Made by a program: the position numbers and the translations under genes. Below the pieces are notes generated by a model that saw nothing but the letters and a program-made list of their open reading frames with translations, had not been told where the DNA came from and searched no databases. From Phorcus lineatus (lineage: Eukaryota > Mollusca > Gastropoda > Trochida > Trochidae), in contig OV121087.1 in NCBI GenBank assembly GCA_921293015.1, forward strand, positions 41,278,630 to 41,342,629: 64,000 bases of DNA. Direction: 5' to 3'. Of the stretch, positions 1 through 12,710 are shown piece by piece (within the stretch, counting starts at the first letter, position 1; every line of letters starts with the position of its first letter).

Positions 1-1337
1 TGATTTTATTGGCGTATACGACAATTTAAACGTTATGAAAGTCTATGTTTGATTTGCATCACGTAAAGCCTAAGTTACCTAAAAGCCAAATCGTTAATTT
101 CGAAATCGCAGATTGCACTACACATGTAATGTAACCTTTTCGCATTTGTGAGTGCCTGTTGTAAACGCCAAATGGCACTTTGTGAATGTACTTAAAGAAG
201 TTTGTAAAATGGCAAAAGTTAGCATTTTAAAAGAAGTTCGTACATCTATGCCAAAGGCAACCTGTGAAAGCCAAATATTCTCTAACAGAGAACCCTCGCT
301 TGTATAGCTTTGCTACAGACACAAACGTAAAAATCTATCTCCATTTACCGCCCCTTGTACATCTGAGAAAATCTTTCTATATAACGCTATATTCGCACCT
401 GTGTGGCATACCTGAGCCAGATGCTAATTGACACAGTTCGATTTACCTGTCAGTCGTAATCTAACAAAGTTTATACATTCCTTGGATTCGTCTTGCGGTT
501 TGTTGTGATAGAGTCAGATTACACTATGTTTAACGTTTCCTAACTAAACTAATCGCTTGTTGAAGCTTGCGATTATGACTATCGTTTCATGTAGCGAGTC
601 GTGTTTATATGATGTTTTTGAAATCGTTGAATCATAAATAATTCCTCATATTAAAGGTGCACTTCCTTCCTCTTATTTTCTAAAAAGTGCAAAGAGGGTT
701 ACAACTACTAAGGCGGACGAGAATTGAAAATAATCGAATCAGAAACAACGCTCTCGAATTAAAGGCACATTCACAAGTTATTCTGACAGACCATGCAAAA
801 TGAAGCATGATATGATAGTGCCTTTTAAAGGAATTATATAGTTTCAAGTTTAAGGATTATCGCTTCATTCTAGACATTTGATTAATACATTCAAAAGCAA
901 AAGTTAATATGTTAAAGTTTCAAATCAGATATATACTGAGCGAAATAGTTCAGCACCAGCCTTGTAATTAACATTGAGTATTATCCTATTGGCTCACATT
1001 TTGTTCCATGTGATATAATAAAGATGTAATTGACGTGGCGCTCTTCTTAATTCTCAATTATTATTGATCATATTAAAGTTACCCTTAAGTAATGTTACCC
1101 CATATTTGATTTTCCTTGATAGATCGTAAAGACTACTGACTGTACATTAACGGTCTATAACCATTACTTGACTCTTGCTAAAGGCAGTTAACCACGAGCC
1201 AGGTTACTGAAAACTAGATTCTTGAATTCTTGAAAAAGATTTTATTAAAGGAAGCTTTCCGTCTTTCTATGAAAGGGGATGCCATGATTGTACAAATAAG
1301 TGAAATAAACTTGAAAGCGTCGTTAGACCCCAAATCA
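1..1337. other. AT-rich intergenic, no gene seen
   Basis: Nothing with coding character, no paired splice signals and no tandem array. Short open frames here lack any recognisable motif. Confidence 0.5.
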
Positions 1338-1382
1338 ACTCACCTCACCTCACCTCACCTCACCTCACCTCACCTCACCTCA
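1338..1382. repeat. CACCT pentanucleotide microsatellite
   Basis: About eight perfect copies of CACCT in a row. It creates a short open frame of Leu-Thr-Ser-Pro-His repeats that should not be taken as a gene. Confidence 0.95.
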
Positions 1383-3873
1383 TGTTTGTACAAATCCTCT
1401 CATCAAGAAAAACTGTTAAAGGTTCATTCCATGTTTCCTTACTCATATTGTTTTCAACCATATTATGAACTCCGATAATAACGTCACTTATAGTTATAGA
1501 TATTATATTTAACGAAATTAACGACTATTAGATGTACCAGAAATACTCTCTACCGTTATCATAACTGCTAACCTTTATTAATGATTGCGTCTTGCAATCG
1601 TTCATTGATAATCCGTAATGTCATCATTTCGATGCCCTGCTCTAGATATGCAATTAAAGCTAACAGTGACGGAATTGGTTCGTTATGCATAAAAGGAACA
1701 CTTTTACAGTTCCAGCAAGTATCATGATTTTGAAAATGGATACAATTATTTTAATTCCTGACTATGTTACAAGTTATTATCTGTTCACGTGATAAAAAAA
1801 AGATATTACAACATAACCACATTATTGTAGATTTGTATACTATGTACATAAAATAGATTACGACATAACATCCATAAACACTTTGTATAGTGCCACTTTC
1901 CGACTCGGGTACCTTGTTTTCCCGCAAACACGGAATATTTTTATAACATAATTTTGTCTTAACATTTTTGCTGCTGCCCCTTACTTTCCTGAAGAAAAAA
2001 TTAAACTGGGTAGCCAGTAGGCACATCAAGTTAACACCACTTACCCACCTCATGTTATACTCAATCATGTAAAGCTTTGTGGGGAGGAATTAGTATTCAG
2101 CATATTGCTGTGCATCAAGGTAAATACGTGTGAAACTCTTTTGGACGTCTGTTAATGAACAACAGCGGGCTTATTTATCGATAGGATAAATTCCTTCGTA
2201 TACTTCGTATAGTCCATGCATTGCTGAATCGAGTTCTCTTGTCAGGGCATTAGAAAATATTCAACTGCCTCGTGAAATCATTATAGTGTTGACACATGTG
2301 TCATCATTTACTCTGTTCTTTATCATCACTGGTGCCTGCTTTATTACGTCATCGTGAGTACAAACTACGAGTCATCATTGCTACCGACTTTCAGGTACTT
2401 ATTCACATTGTTCATTGTTTCTCCTTCTGAGTTCCACAACATTCCATTTTAAATTGATATCAAATCTGCGCTACCTATGGGAGATTAAGTGCTGAGATGA
2501 ACAACATAAAGGTATCGTTACAGAATAGTCTGAGAAAGAAAAGAATTACAGTCTTTCAGGCTATATGACTTCTTATAACTTAATGAGGCGAAATATAAGC
2601 AACATTACGCTGAAGTTAAGAAAAGGCCACATTGATTTTCACGATTAAAGGTAATAACTGATGCAATTATTTTGTGGTGATAGCGTATATAAATGGTATT
2701 TTGATGATGTTATTGAAAACGATTATGAAAAGCATGTTCAGTTATCACATTTTATGAGTTGTACCATTAGATTCAACACTTACGAACATTTGAGATCCAA
2801 TCGCTTTAGTTTGCTCATTATGAATATAGATTTTAAAGCAGTCTGGGTTTATAAACCTCATTTTCGATGCACACAGTTATCAGTGCAATTTCAAAAAGAT
2901 AGTTGAAATATTTCAGAGTAGTTGCACAACTAATATTGTACGACAATCAGCGTGGATGGTTGACACACTTTGCATGATAGACTAAACTTGTTGAGGCCTT
3001 TCACTTAACGACGGGGTAATGTTGTATTACCCGAGCGAAAGCGAGACTTTTTGCGATTTTTTGTAGAAATCTTTTGGCAATCTATAAAATGAAATCGTAA
3101 CATCCGAATATTTTATTCGATGATATGGACGTAGTCATATAATGGCCTTTTTCTACATTAACATTGGCATTACGCTTTGGTATACTCTAACGTCACAAAA
3201 TTCGTGCAAAGACAACATTAGCTAGGTAAAATGTGTACATTTTCATGTGTTGTTATATGTAACAACACTGGTGATAAAACATCTCCTTGCCTATGCTTTT
3301 TCTCGGTTTTCTTTCGCACCAGGATCGAAAATACCTCCAAAGATGATAAATTTCTAATCATGTTACAATGTGTGGCAAGGCTTAAAAATAACATTTCATT
3401 TCCGCCCCTCTTTGACAGTAACTGTTAGAAAGGTCTTGGCAGGGGCTGTTTAATCAAAAATCACCCGAGGGTTATGCTGAAACTGCCATAAGGAGTAGAT
3501 ATAGCAGTACCACACAGATTCAAATGAACCGCTGATGTAAACGAGTTGACCTTCCCTGCTCCGGGCTTTAATATCATGCTGCTTTCTATTTACGTAATGC
3601 TATTATAATACGTCGTCATAAAAATACATTGTGTGGCTCTGTGTGAGATATTCGTAATTCGATATGAACCACATGTTACATAATTTCTATAAAGGACCAC
3701 ACTTTAGCAACCAAAATAGCTTTAGTGTACCCATTTCCCTTCAGACATGATTGCTTAACGCAGAATAAATACACAATATGTGGATGGAGCAACAAATATA
3801 TACCAATACAATACACTTATTACAATATTACACCTTGTACGATATCAAAGCATCGTGGAACACAATGTTGTTG
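1383..3873. other. Intergenic, no gene seen
   Basis: AT-rich unique-looking sequence. Near 3022-3045 there is a short motif with the core GAGCGAAAGCGAG; variants recur near 10175, 16378, 30107 and 58135, which suggests fragments of one dispersed repeat family. No exon with credible splice sites was found. Confidence 0.45.
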
Positions 3874-4054
3874 TTACTACTACTACTACTACTACTACTA
3901 CTGCTACTACTACTACTGCTATAACTACTACTACTACTACTACTACAGCAACAACTACTACCACTTTTACTGCAACAACTACTACTGCCTCTATTGCTGC
4001 TATATTTATTTCTTCTACTATTACTTCTTCTACTAATCTTACTACTACTACTCT

Positions 4055-4092
<38 letters not shown>

Positions 4093-4372
4093 ATAATAAT
4101 AATAAAAATACTGATACTGCTTCTACGACAATTTTTACTTCAAATACTTCTACTACTACTATTATTACTACTACTGCTATAACTAGTACATCTACTATTA
4201 CCATGTACTAGCATTTTGTCTACTACAACTACTATTTCTTTTACTACTGTCGTACGTACCACCACTACTACTACTATTACTTCTACTACTGCTACAACTA
4301 CTATTACTTCTGCTACCACAACTACTAATACTACAACTACTATTACTTCTACTACTGCTACAACTACTACAA
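3874..4372. repeat. TAC/CTA trinucleotide microsatellite, imperfect
   Basis: About 500 bases of CTA repeats with interruptions (TGC, AAC, TTC triplets). Period-3 composition opens long frames on both strands (Thr-, Tyr-, Leu- and Val-rich) with no other coding features; these are artefacts. Confidence 0.95.
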
Positions 4373-5499
4373 CGAATCCCTTACACTGAACTCTACTTTA
4401 TTCATTCACCAAGGTATGAGATATCCACGTTTGTGGTTCAACTTTCTAATCTCTAACTTAGAAATAAGATTAATCAATTATTAGATACATGTAGATAGAT
4501 AGAGGGTTGATATATACTTTTCGAAAACCAAACTTCTGTAGAAATAAACTAACATTCCCTTAAAAACCGAAATTATTTCACAAGATTGTTTCATGAGTAT
4601 TCCAATTGTTATACATTAATCAAATTTGATCGAGGGAAATTTTTTTTTCTCGAATTTGCTGTCCCGAAAATTTTTAAAAGCAATAAGGATATAAGGTTGT
4701 GTGATCTTTGCGAATGTTCTTAAGAAACATGATCTAAAATTGTCTATGTATAAAAACATAAGATAAGTTATAAACAACGAAACATTAGTATCTATGGAAG
4801 TTATTATCAATAAATCTTATTTGTTCATTCTGTTTCCATGAAAGTGGTTTATATAATCAAATACTAAATCTTACATTCTCCAATGATATATTATACAGAA
4901 GTATTTACCAAATTTTACATTGCTAAAAGTATGGCGTCACAAGCTTACAAAATTTTCAGATTTTTATTGCCAGATTAACGTTAGCAAAGAAAGCATATTT
5001 TAACCATCTCTCAACTCGTTTTTATTTGAAATTATGAAACTAAAGTCATGAACTCCTTTAAGATAAATCATTAAGTGGAAGAAAGATTTATCACCTTCTA
5101 TGTCTTTGCATCTATATACACAAGCAGGTGACTATAGTTTCGAGATGCACTTTTGTAAACGGAAAAAAAATATCTCTGCTACAATGAAGTTTTCTAAGTT
5201 CACCTGAAAAGATAAAGCTTTTGTACTAACAATGATACCGAGCCGCCGGGCACGATACCAGAACTATTTTTTACCATTTCTCCTAGAGAAAGAACAATGC
5301 CAAGGATTTGGAGAATTTGTAGTTGATACGAATACACTTTGCGGTTATCGTTTTATCGAGGGGAATGTATGTTAGATCGAGGTATAAATCTCTTTATCCA
5401 GCATAAAATAATTGATACACTTAGTTGACTTGTACCCATTATGTTCATTTCTTTATAATAATGATTAAAATGATAACACTCATATTAGAGTGATAATGA
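4373..5499. other. Spacer between two TAC arrays, no gene seen
   Basis: Low-complexity AT-rich sequence. Neither strand shows a domain, a signal peptide or paired splice sites. Confidence 0.45.
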
Positions 5500-5594
5500 T
5501 GCTACTACTACTACTACTATCCCTGCTACTACTTCTACTACTACTACTACTACTACTACTACTAGTATGACTACTATAACTACTACTACGACTT

Positions 5595-5634
<40 letters not shown>

Positions 5635-5836
5635 GACTTCTACTACTATTACTATTACTATTACTACTACTACTATGACTACTATTACTACTACTATCAC
5701 TATTACTACTACGACTTTTACTACTACTACTACTACTATGACTACTATTACTACTATTATTATTACTACTACTACTACTACTACGACTACTGCTACTACT
5801 ACGAGTACTACGAATACTACGAATACTACTACTAAT
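5500..5836. repeat. Second TAC/CTA trinucleotide microsatellite
   Basis: About 335 bases of CTA repeats with ACG, ATT and TTC interruptions, 1.1 kb from the first array. The open frames across it are compositional. Confidence 0.95.
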
Positions 5837-6320
5837 GTATTATAACGTGACTTGAAAAGACTATCGACATAAGTACACGAAAATGACATCATGACTGGAA
5901 CATACTGCGAAGCTTTTTATGACAAATTGACAAAAATTAAAAACCCTTAGAATTAATATTATAACAAACTGAAAGTTGTTGATCGTATTAGGTACAAGAG
6001 TATTTAAAATATGATCTTTTGGTCAATGTTATTCTGACCGCTTATATAAATTAACGGTCAACACAATTCTTCACTTTGTTATCAATTATCCCGTTACTAT
6101 TTTTTAAAATCTCTTACCATTGCGATATATATCAAATGTATTGACATATTACAGATTACATGTCCCGATGTGACTTACAAATAGACTAACCGTAAATTGT
6201 CATTTCGTTTTCCGTCCTCAATCAACAGAAAACGGACATGACTTGTTAATTTCTTGCCTTATTTACAAATTCATAGATACACGTATTGTACCAGAAGTGT
6301 CTTTGACAAGAGTACATAAG

Positions 6321-6405
<85 letters not shown>
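6321..6405. repeat. AT dinucleotide microsatellite
   Basis: About 85 bases of uninterrupted (AT)n, self-complementary and likely length-variable. Confidence 0.95.
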
Positions 6406-6407
<2 letters not shown>

Positions 6408-6627
6408 TAGTTTTATTTAGATGCTGTTATGTTGCTTTACTGAGAAGAATACATTTCCTCACGCCTTCTGACGACAATCTAGTGGAAGTACAAAAACTGT
6501 GAATATTTTTATGTCAAAGAGGCTTCACATCTACGAAAGTCCTATTGAATTTAACATAAATGAAATTTATCAACCAAGATTACCGAGCGTAGACAAATCA
6601 GGTACTGTCATCAAAACAATAAGATAT

Positions 6628-6779
6628 GGTTATATATAAGAGGACGTAACTGCAAACAAACGTCTCGTCTATCTACACAAACTGTTAATTTGATGCACGG
6701 AGCGGTCTGCCTTGTCTCATGCCGTACTCTGCCGACCTGTGAATCGTTGTATGGAAGCGTTGGAGCGAGGAAACCACAG
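6628..6779 (+). promoter_or_regulatory. Possible TATA promoter and orphan first exon
   Basis: A strong TATA box (TATATATAAG, 6631-6640) is followed after a core-promoter-like interval by a GC-richer stretch. That stretch ends at a good donor, CACAG|GTAACT, after 6779. An ATG near 6691 gives an open frame of about 30 codons up to the donor, but it is not a convincing signal peptide. The phase does not fit the GM2-activator exon at 14862, so this is probably not its missing first exon. It could be a 5' exon of an unrecognised gene or chance. Confidence 0.25.
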
Positions 6780-7323
6780 GTAACTAAGGTTGACCAACTC
6801 CCTCCTCCAAATACAAGCTTTTATTATTCTGCCATAAATGATTTTCCCATATTCCCAAACATCCCTTTCTTCCGTGCCAGTAATGTAAAATCAATTACCG
6901 TAGATACTCAATAATGGGATAGTTGACGTTTTTAGAACTTTGTTGATGGAATTTTTTAAATTTCGTTTCCTTCATATTCACTCATTTGATGATGAATTAT
7001 AACAATCATTGTGGATATAAAATTTAATTTACGTTTGTAGGGTTTAGATAAGAAAAGCACTTCTTACCTTAATGTTTTTCTCTGATATGTATCTACAACA
7101 TATCGAATTTTTTTTAATGAAATGTCCACTTACATTGAGCCTTATATTCCAACTACCAGAGCAGTGCAAAGAACCAATAAGGACAAATGTCAGATACAAT
7201 CATCTTTTTGTAGAAAAAATCATATTTAATCTGAACGTTAAAAAATTTGAAACCGAAATGATGAAAAGAAGGTGAATTTTCCATGCAGTCCTTGTGTTTA
7301 CACAAGCAATAGTCGCGACTATA

Positions 7324-7424
7324 CCCCCCCCCCCCCCCCCCCCCCACCACCACCCATCCCCCACACACCCCCTCCCTAACCTTCCCCCACCACCCATCCC
7401 CCACACACCCCCTCCCTAACCTTC
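7324..7424. repeat. Poly-C tract plus 40-bp tandem duplication
   Basis: An uninterrupted run of 22 C (7324-7345) is followed by two nearly perfect copies of a 40-bp C-rich unit (about 7345-7384 and 7385-7424). The minus strand is therefore strongly G-rich and could form quadruplex structures. Open frames rich in Gly and Trp on the minus strand are compositional. Confidence 0.9.
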
Positions 7425-9950
7425 TATCAATTTGTTAACACGGAGAGAGACGTTTTTCGAATCAGAAGAATAAATTAATTTCCTTGAATGAATGAGGTAG
7501 ACGTTTTTTAATAGGGGCTGTCAAACGGCATGGCATAGAACTAGATGTTTGTGACATTTCCCACTGGTCCTTTCCCATGTTTTTCTACCTGTCGAAATCT
7601 CATTGCTATAAACAGGAACGTTAATTGGGCCCCACACCTTGAATTCATTGCAAATATATCGAGATTATCCTTCAGTGATTTCGTACCCCCTAGGTGGAGT
7701 ATTTTATTTCGTATGATTTAACGCTGTTGTTTTCTTAAGAAATAAGTTAATAATTCATGAAAATTTATACTGCATTCCGTTTGAATGACCAATCTGTGAA
7801 TAAGCGTATTGACAGGTGAGAATGACTCGAAAATACGTTAATGACAATCATACGTTTGAAAGGTATTTTAAATTCAGTGCAGTAAAAAAGACATGGATCA
7901 TTCAACAGCGTTAATGAAATCTGCTAAACGTCATTCGTTGTCACCCATACACATCGTGGGAAAGTGTTGATTCTGTGTTCAGTTTGGCAAATGTTGAATA
8001 ATAGTATTCTCCTCCCGTTTTCAATTGCTAAATTTCCATCAAGAAGTTTTGAATGGAAACACCCATTTAAATGAAACGAAATTAATTATATTTCTGCAGG
8101 TGAAAAACGTTTCGGATGTAAAAAGGTTTGATTCTCACGGGCCCTTTCATCCCATAATGTAATAACAGGTAAATGGTCGAAGTTGCATTTTGCTTTTTAT
8201 TGAAAAGAAATTAAACCCAAAATATCTATGAATGACATTGATACAGACTATTACTCCCACACGATTTACTTGTATATTTAATCCGACTTCACCATATTAT
8301 AATAGCAGTTTTTGTAATAGGGTTTCAGAAACGTCCCAATTGCGAACCGTTCGTTGCCAAAATGCACTGTACCGAGTCACCCCACTTCGTTTGTTATTGC
8401 TTGCTGTGCACCTAACGACCTGGCCATTTGACACGTTCCCGCTCATTTTAAAGGTTATTTGGGCTACCCAATGCAAGCCTCATGCCAATTAGGTCTCAAT
8501 GAAGCTTTATTCAGGTGGAAATGGCCTCGATTTTACGTCACTACGGTTTTAATGAAAAAAAACAACATTCCACAGATCTCCATTTCCTTATTAATAATAT
8601 ATTCTATAACTAGAAAAAACAGTTTGTGAGACTATTAACGATAATGGACTTTTTCAGCGTTCCATCTTAATCGAAGCCTTTTAAGATAATCAAAGATGTT
8701 GATTTCAATGATTTGAATTTTATCTTTCTTCGCAGAAATATCTAAGTCTTCGTTTTTTGATAAAAGCAAATTTAACATGGCATTTTGAAAATCATTTATG
8801 ATTACATTGATGATATCGATATTCAAATTCATGTTTCCTGCAACCAAATTGAAGTAAAATGTTCAAGCCAATCAAAAACGAAGATTTGTTGCAAGATAGG
8901 TATTCCTCATGAGACATATATATGTAGAGTAAATTTGTTGTATGCTATAGGGCTATGTGTTTGTTTAGATACTAGAAATGAAGATGTATTCACTGCGGAA
9001 ATGTTGTACCCTCGTTTCCATTGCTCTTTAATGGTTTGCCAATTTTGTTGATAACAGTGATGAGACTATGACTTTGAATTATATAGTTTAGTTTCAATCC
9101 TGAATTGCAGATCAATTCCAAATAAACAGTTAAGTTGTTTCGTTTTCTAGTTTTCTTTCAGGAATTTAGTATCTGAAAATATGTTTAAGGCAAACCTTCA
9201 TTGCGAATAGTTAGCAATCAACCTTAGAAAAAAGCCTCAATCAGGCAATCACTTTCAGAGCCGAATCAGCCGTAAAAATTAATTCACTGCGGAAATGTTT
9301 AGCCTCGTTTTCGTTACATCTAGATGCCAAGTGGGACAGGACATTTATTGGAGTTCAAGCCTGTTGATATGATTGCTAAATAAATAGACGAAGGGTCATT
9401 ATGAGGACCCTATGATGAGCTGTAGACATTTGTCAGTTTCATTCTTATCAAAACGTGACTTTATATCCATACCTTTCAGTCCTGAAGCCACACACGAAGT
9501 TATACTATGGTTGAGTTTGGGTAAGCACGTGGGTGTGAAAAGTTATCTCACGATCAGTAATTTTTGTGTCAAAAGAGAAGTTGCTATTCCGTGCTGAACA
9601 TAAACTGACTTTTAGTAATTATTTCCTTTTGTGTATTTCCTGAACACAAACCGGTTTTAAATTATTTTTTTCTGTTATTTTAAATTTTAGTGAAAGTGGA
9701 CGCAATTTTGTACAAAATGTATTTTGGTTTTCAAAACTAATTTTAAATGTTTTAAATCCTTCATTTCAGTTGAGTTTATTTCATGTACAGAATATGTTTT
9801 CAAGGATCTTAAAACGTTCCAGTAAAGACTTAATGTGTAATGTTAGGTCGAGAGAGACAGTTCGCCGTTTAGTTGTGCATTTTACAATGTTTAAGTGTTC
9901 ACTTGAATTGAAATTAAGTTAAGAGATAAGAAGGTTTATTACTCGCCCGT
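7425..9950. other. Intergenic, no gene seen
   Basis: AT-rich. A short diverged direct repeat (shared core CACTGCGGAAATGTT) occurs near 8989 and 9282, about 290 bases apart. No exon or domain recognised. Confidence 0.4.
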
Positions 9951-10013
9951 GTAAGATACTACAGTGTAATATTTATACGGTTATATTAAACTAGTGTAAT
10001 ACCGCTGCACGTA

Positions 10014-10045
10014 TGACGTCATAATAGTGTGTGCTTATGACGTCA
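10014..10045. promoter_or_regulatory. Two CRE palindromes, 24 bp apart
   Basis: TGACGTCA occurs at 10014-10021 and again at 10038-10045. The full CREB/ATF palindrome twice within 32 bases is unusual in sequence this AT-rich. No gene start is convincing downstream: an ATG near 10068 opens only about 58 codons without features. The pair sits just upstream of a foldback repeat and may belong to that repeat. Confidence 0.45.
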
Positions 10046-10106
10046 CAATGTTGGCACTGCAGTCACAATGGCGGCCAAGTCGCGGAAATGTTTCGTTCTA
10101 ATAAAC

Positions 10107-10250
10107 AGAATACTAGGCTTCCTTTCATTTCATACTATTTCTAGTAAACTCGTTAATGATTTCGTATCAAACTCGCTTTCGCTCGTTTTATACTTAATCA
10201 TTTACTCGTTTAATAAAAATAGTATTAAATGGAAGGTCGTTTAGTATCCT
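10107..10250. repeat. Imperfect foldback (hairpin) repeat
   Basis: The left arm (about 10107-10170) is an imperfect reverse complement of the right arm (about 10180-10250); the arms share blocks such as ATACTATT and CGTTTAATGATT-like sequence. The centre carries CTCGCTTTCGCTCG, a motif with relatives elsewhere in the window. It looks like a small foldback/MITE. No clear target duplication was found. Confidence 0.55.
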
Positions 10251-11330
10251 CTATATAGCGCCTTAAGCATGTGCCTTTTACATGGAAAAGGCGCCATTCA
10301 AATGCACATTTATTATCATTATAGGTGCAGCATGTTTCTGAAAACATGGATTAATGTAATCACTTCTTCTTGAAAATGTTTTCGGGAAAGCTTCAATAAT
10401 GACGTTTCAAGAACACGCATCTAAATATGAGAGTTTTTGCATCATAAAAAGCGCGTATATGTTGGGGTTTTCCTGCTATTTGATTGGTATTGAAGGGGTA
10501 ATTTTACGACACCTTTGCCTTGTCCTGGCATCATTCAAATTTTCTTCCAAGCTTCATATTTCCAGTTCTCGGCTATGGTGGAATAGTGAAAGCGATGTAC
10601 TGACATGACATTACATCAAGGCCAAGTGTCCCAGTGAACTCAGTGTTTGATGAAAAGTCGTTTTCATAAAAATCTCACTTTGATTAATATTGTAATTGAG
10701 AATGCATAATGAACAGTGAATTCGTGAAAAATAATTAACGAGCCCCTTAGCAATGAGTTCATGATTTTAGAAACTGTATTTGTTTTTAAAATTTCATATA
10801 TCCTTTTGATTGTTTGGAGCTCACTCATAGGATATGGAATACATCCTTTAGACACTCTTTAGTTGGATACGTCCATGAACGTGCATTGCCATTTTTAATG
10901 CACCGCTATCAATGTTCTCGACGTGCACTCCACACTTTACCCATCAAATAATCCACAATTAACCAAAGAGAGGGAGTCATCACCGTGGAGTAACGTTTAT
11001 GATATGAATTGTTTACACATTTAACTTACTAACCAATACAAACATTCAAATAATAAAGTTTTACAATTTCACAATAAGAACCCTAAACTGTCTGTAAATC
11101 TCAATCAGACTGTGTCTCTTCTGAGTCCTAAAAGAGACATTTATACACTCAAACGCGGTATTTTCCTTTTCATTCTTTTCTACGGCACGGCTAGTCGTAT
11201 CTGAAGGGCCCACTTTAGGGATATAATGATGTCTATAGTTACTGGTAAAAATTCCTTTGATGTCGGTGTTTATTATCATTGCCCATTACTCGTATTGCCA
11301 TAAGACGCCAACTTCCCTCACATACCGTCG
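10251..11330. other. Intergenic, no gene seen
   Basis: AT-rich sequence without splice-flanked coding segments or recognisable repeats. Confidence 0.4.
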
Positions 11331-12710
11331 GTTGTTCCTTATAGAGACAACAGTAAGACCAGACGTCTGTTGATAGTCTCTATAGAGACATCAGTAAGAC
11401 CGTCTGTTGATATTCCTTATAGAGACAACAGTAAGACCGTCTGTTGATATTCCTTATAGAGACAACAGTAAGACCGTCTGTTGATATTCCTTATAGAGAC
11501 AACAGTAAGACCGTCTGTTGATAGTCCTTATAGAGACAACAGTAAGACCGTATGTTGATATTCCTTATAGAGACAACAGTAAGACCGTGTGTTGATAGTC
11601 CTTATAGAGACAACAGTAAGACCGTCTGTTGATATTCCTTATAGAGACAACAGTAAGACCGTCTGTTGATAGTCCTTATAGAGACAACAGTAAGACCGTC
11701 TGTTGATAGTCCTTATAGAGACAACAGTAAGACCGTGTGTTGATAGTCCTTATAGAGACATCAGTAAGACCGTCTGTTGATAGTCCTTATAGAGACAACA
11801 GTAAGACCGTCTGTTGATAGTCCTAATAGAGACATCAGTAAGACCGTCTGGTGATAGTCCTTATAGAGACATCAGTAAGACCGTCTGTTGATAGTCCTTA
11901 TAGAGACAACAGTAAGACCGTCTGTTGATAGTCCTAATAGAGACATCAGTAAGACCGTCTGTTGATAGTCCTTATAGAGACATCAGTAAGACCGTCTGTT
12001 GATAGTCCTTATAGAGACATCAGTAAGACCGTCTGTTGATAGTCCTTATAGAGACAACAGTAAGACCGTGTGTTGATAGTCCTTATAGAGACAACAGTAA
12101 GACCGTCTGTTGATAGTCCTTATAGAGACAACAGTAAGACCGTCTGTTGATATTCCTTATAGAGACATCAGTAAGACCGTGTGTTGATAGTCCTTATAGA
12201 GACAACAGTAAGATCGTGTGTTGATAGTCCTTATAGAGACATCAGTAAGACCGTCTGTTGATAGTCCTTATAGAGACAACAGTAAGACCGTGTGTTGATA
12301 GTCCTTATAGAGACATCAGTAAGACCGTGTGTTGATAGTCCTTATAGAGACAACAGTAAGACCGTGTGTTGATAGTCCTTATAGAGACAACAGTAAGACC
12401 GTCTGTTGATAGTCCTTATAGAGACAACAGTAAGGCCGTGTGTTGATAGTCCTTATAGAGACATCAGTAAGACCGTCTGTTGATAGTCCTTATAGAGACA
12501 TCAGTAAGACCGTCTGTTGATAGTCCTTATAGAGACATCAGTAAGACCGTCTGTTGATAGTCCTTATAGAGACAACAGTAAGACCGTCTGTTGATAGTCC
12601 TTATAGAGACAACAGTAAGACCGTCTGTTGATAGTCTTTATAGAGACAACAGTAAGACCGTCTGTTGATAGTCCTTATAGAGACAACAGTAAGACCGTCT
12701 GTTTATAGTC
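11331..12710. repeat. 37-bp minisatellite, about 37 copies
   Basis: A head-to-tail array of a 37-bp unit (consensus pieces CCTTATAGAGACAACAG, TAAGACCGT and CTGTTGATAGT). Copies differ at a few recurring sites: AACAG versus ATCAG, CTGTTG versus GTGTTG, and TAGTCC versus TATTCC. Within the common unit CAACAG and CTGTTG are reverse complements separated by 9 bases, so each unit can fold into a small hairpin. The first and last units are degenerate, as is normal for array edges. Confidence 0.95.

Noticed and set aside
3780..4211. Open frames of 100-140 codons in both TAC arrays
   Set aside because: Period-3 simple repeat opens all frames; products are homopolymeric with no start context or splice sites.
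10068..10240. 58-codon open frame starting ATGGCGGCCAAG
   Set aside because: It runs through the foldback repeat and has no domain or splice context.
11331..12710. CRISPR-like repeat array
   Set aside because: The unit is a continuous 37-bp tandem repeat without unique spacers, and the window is eukaryotic.
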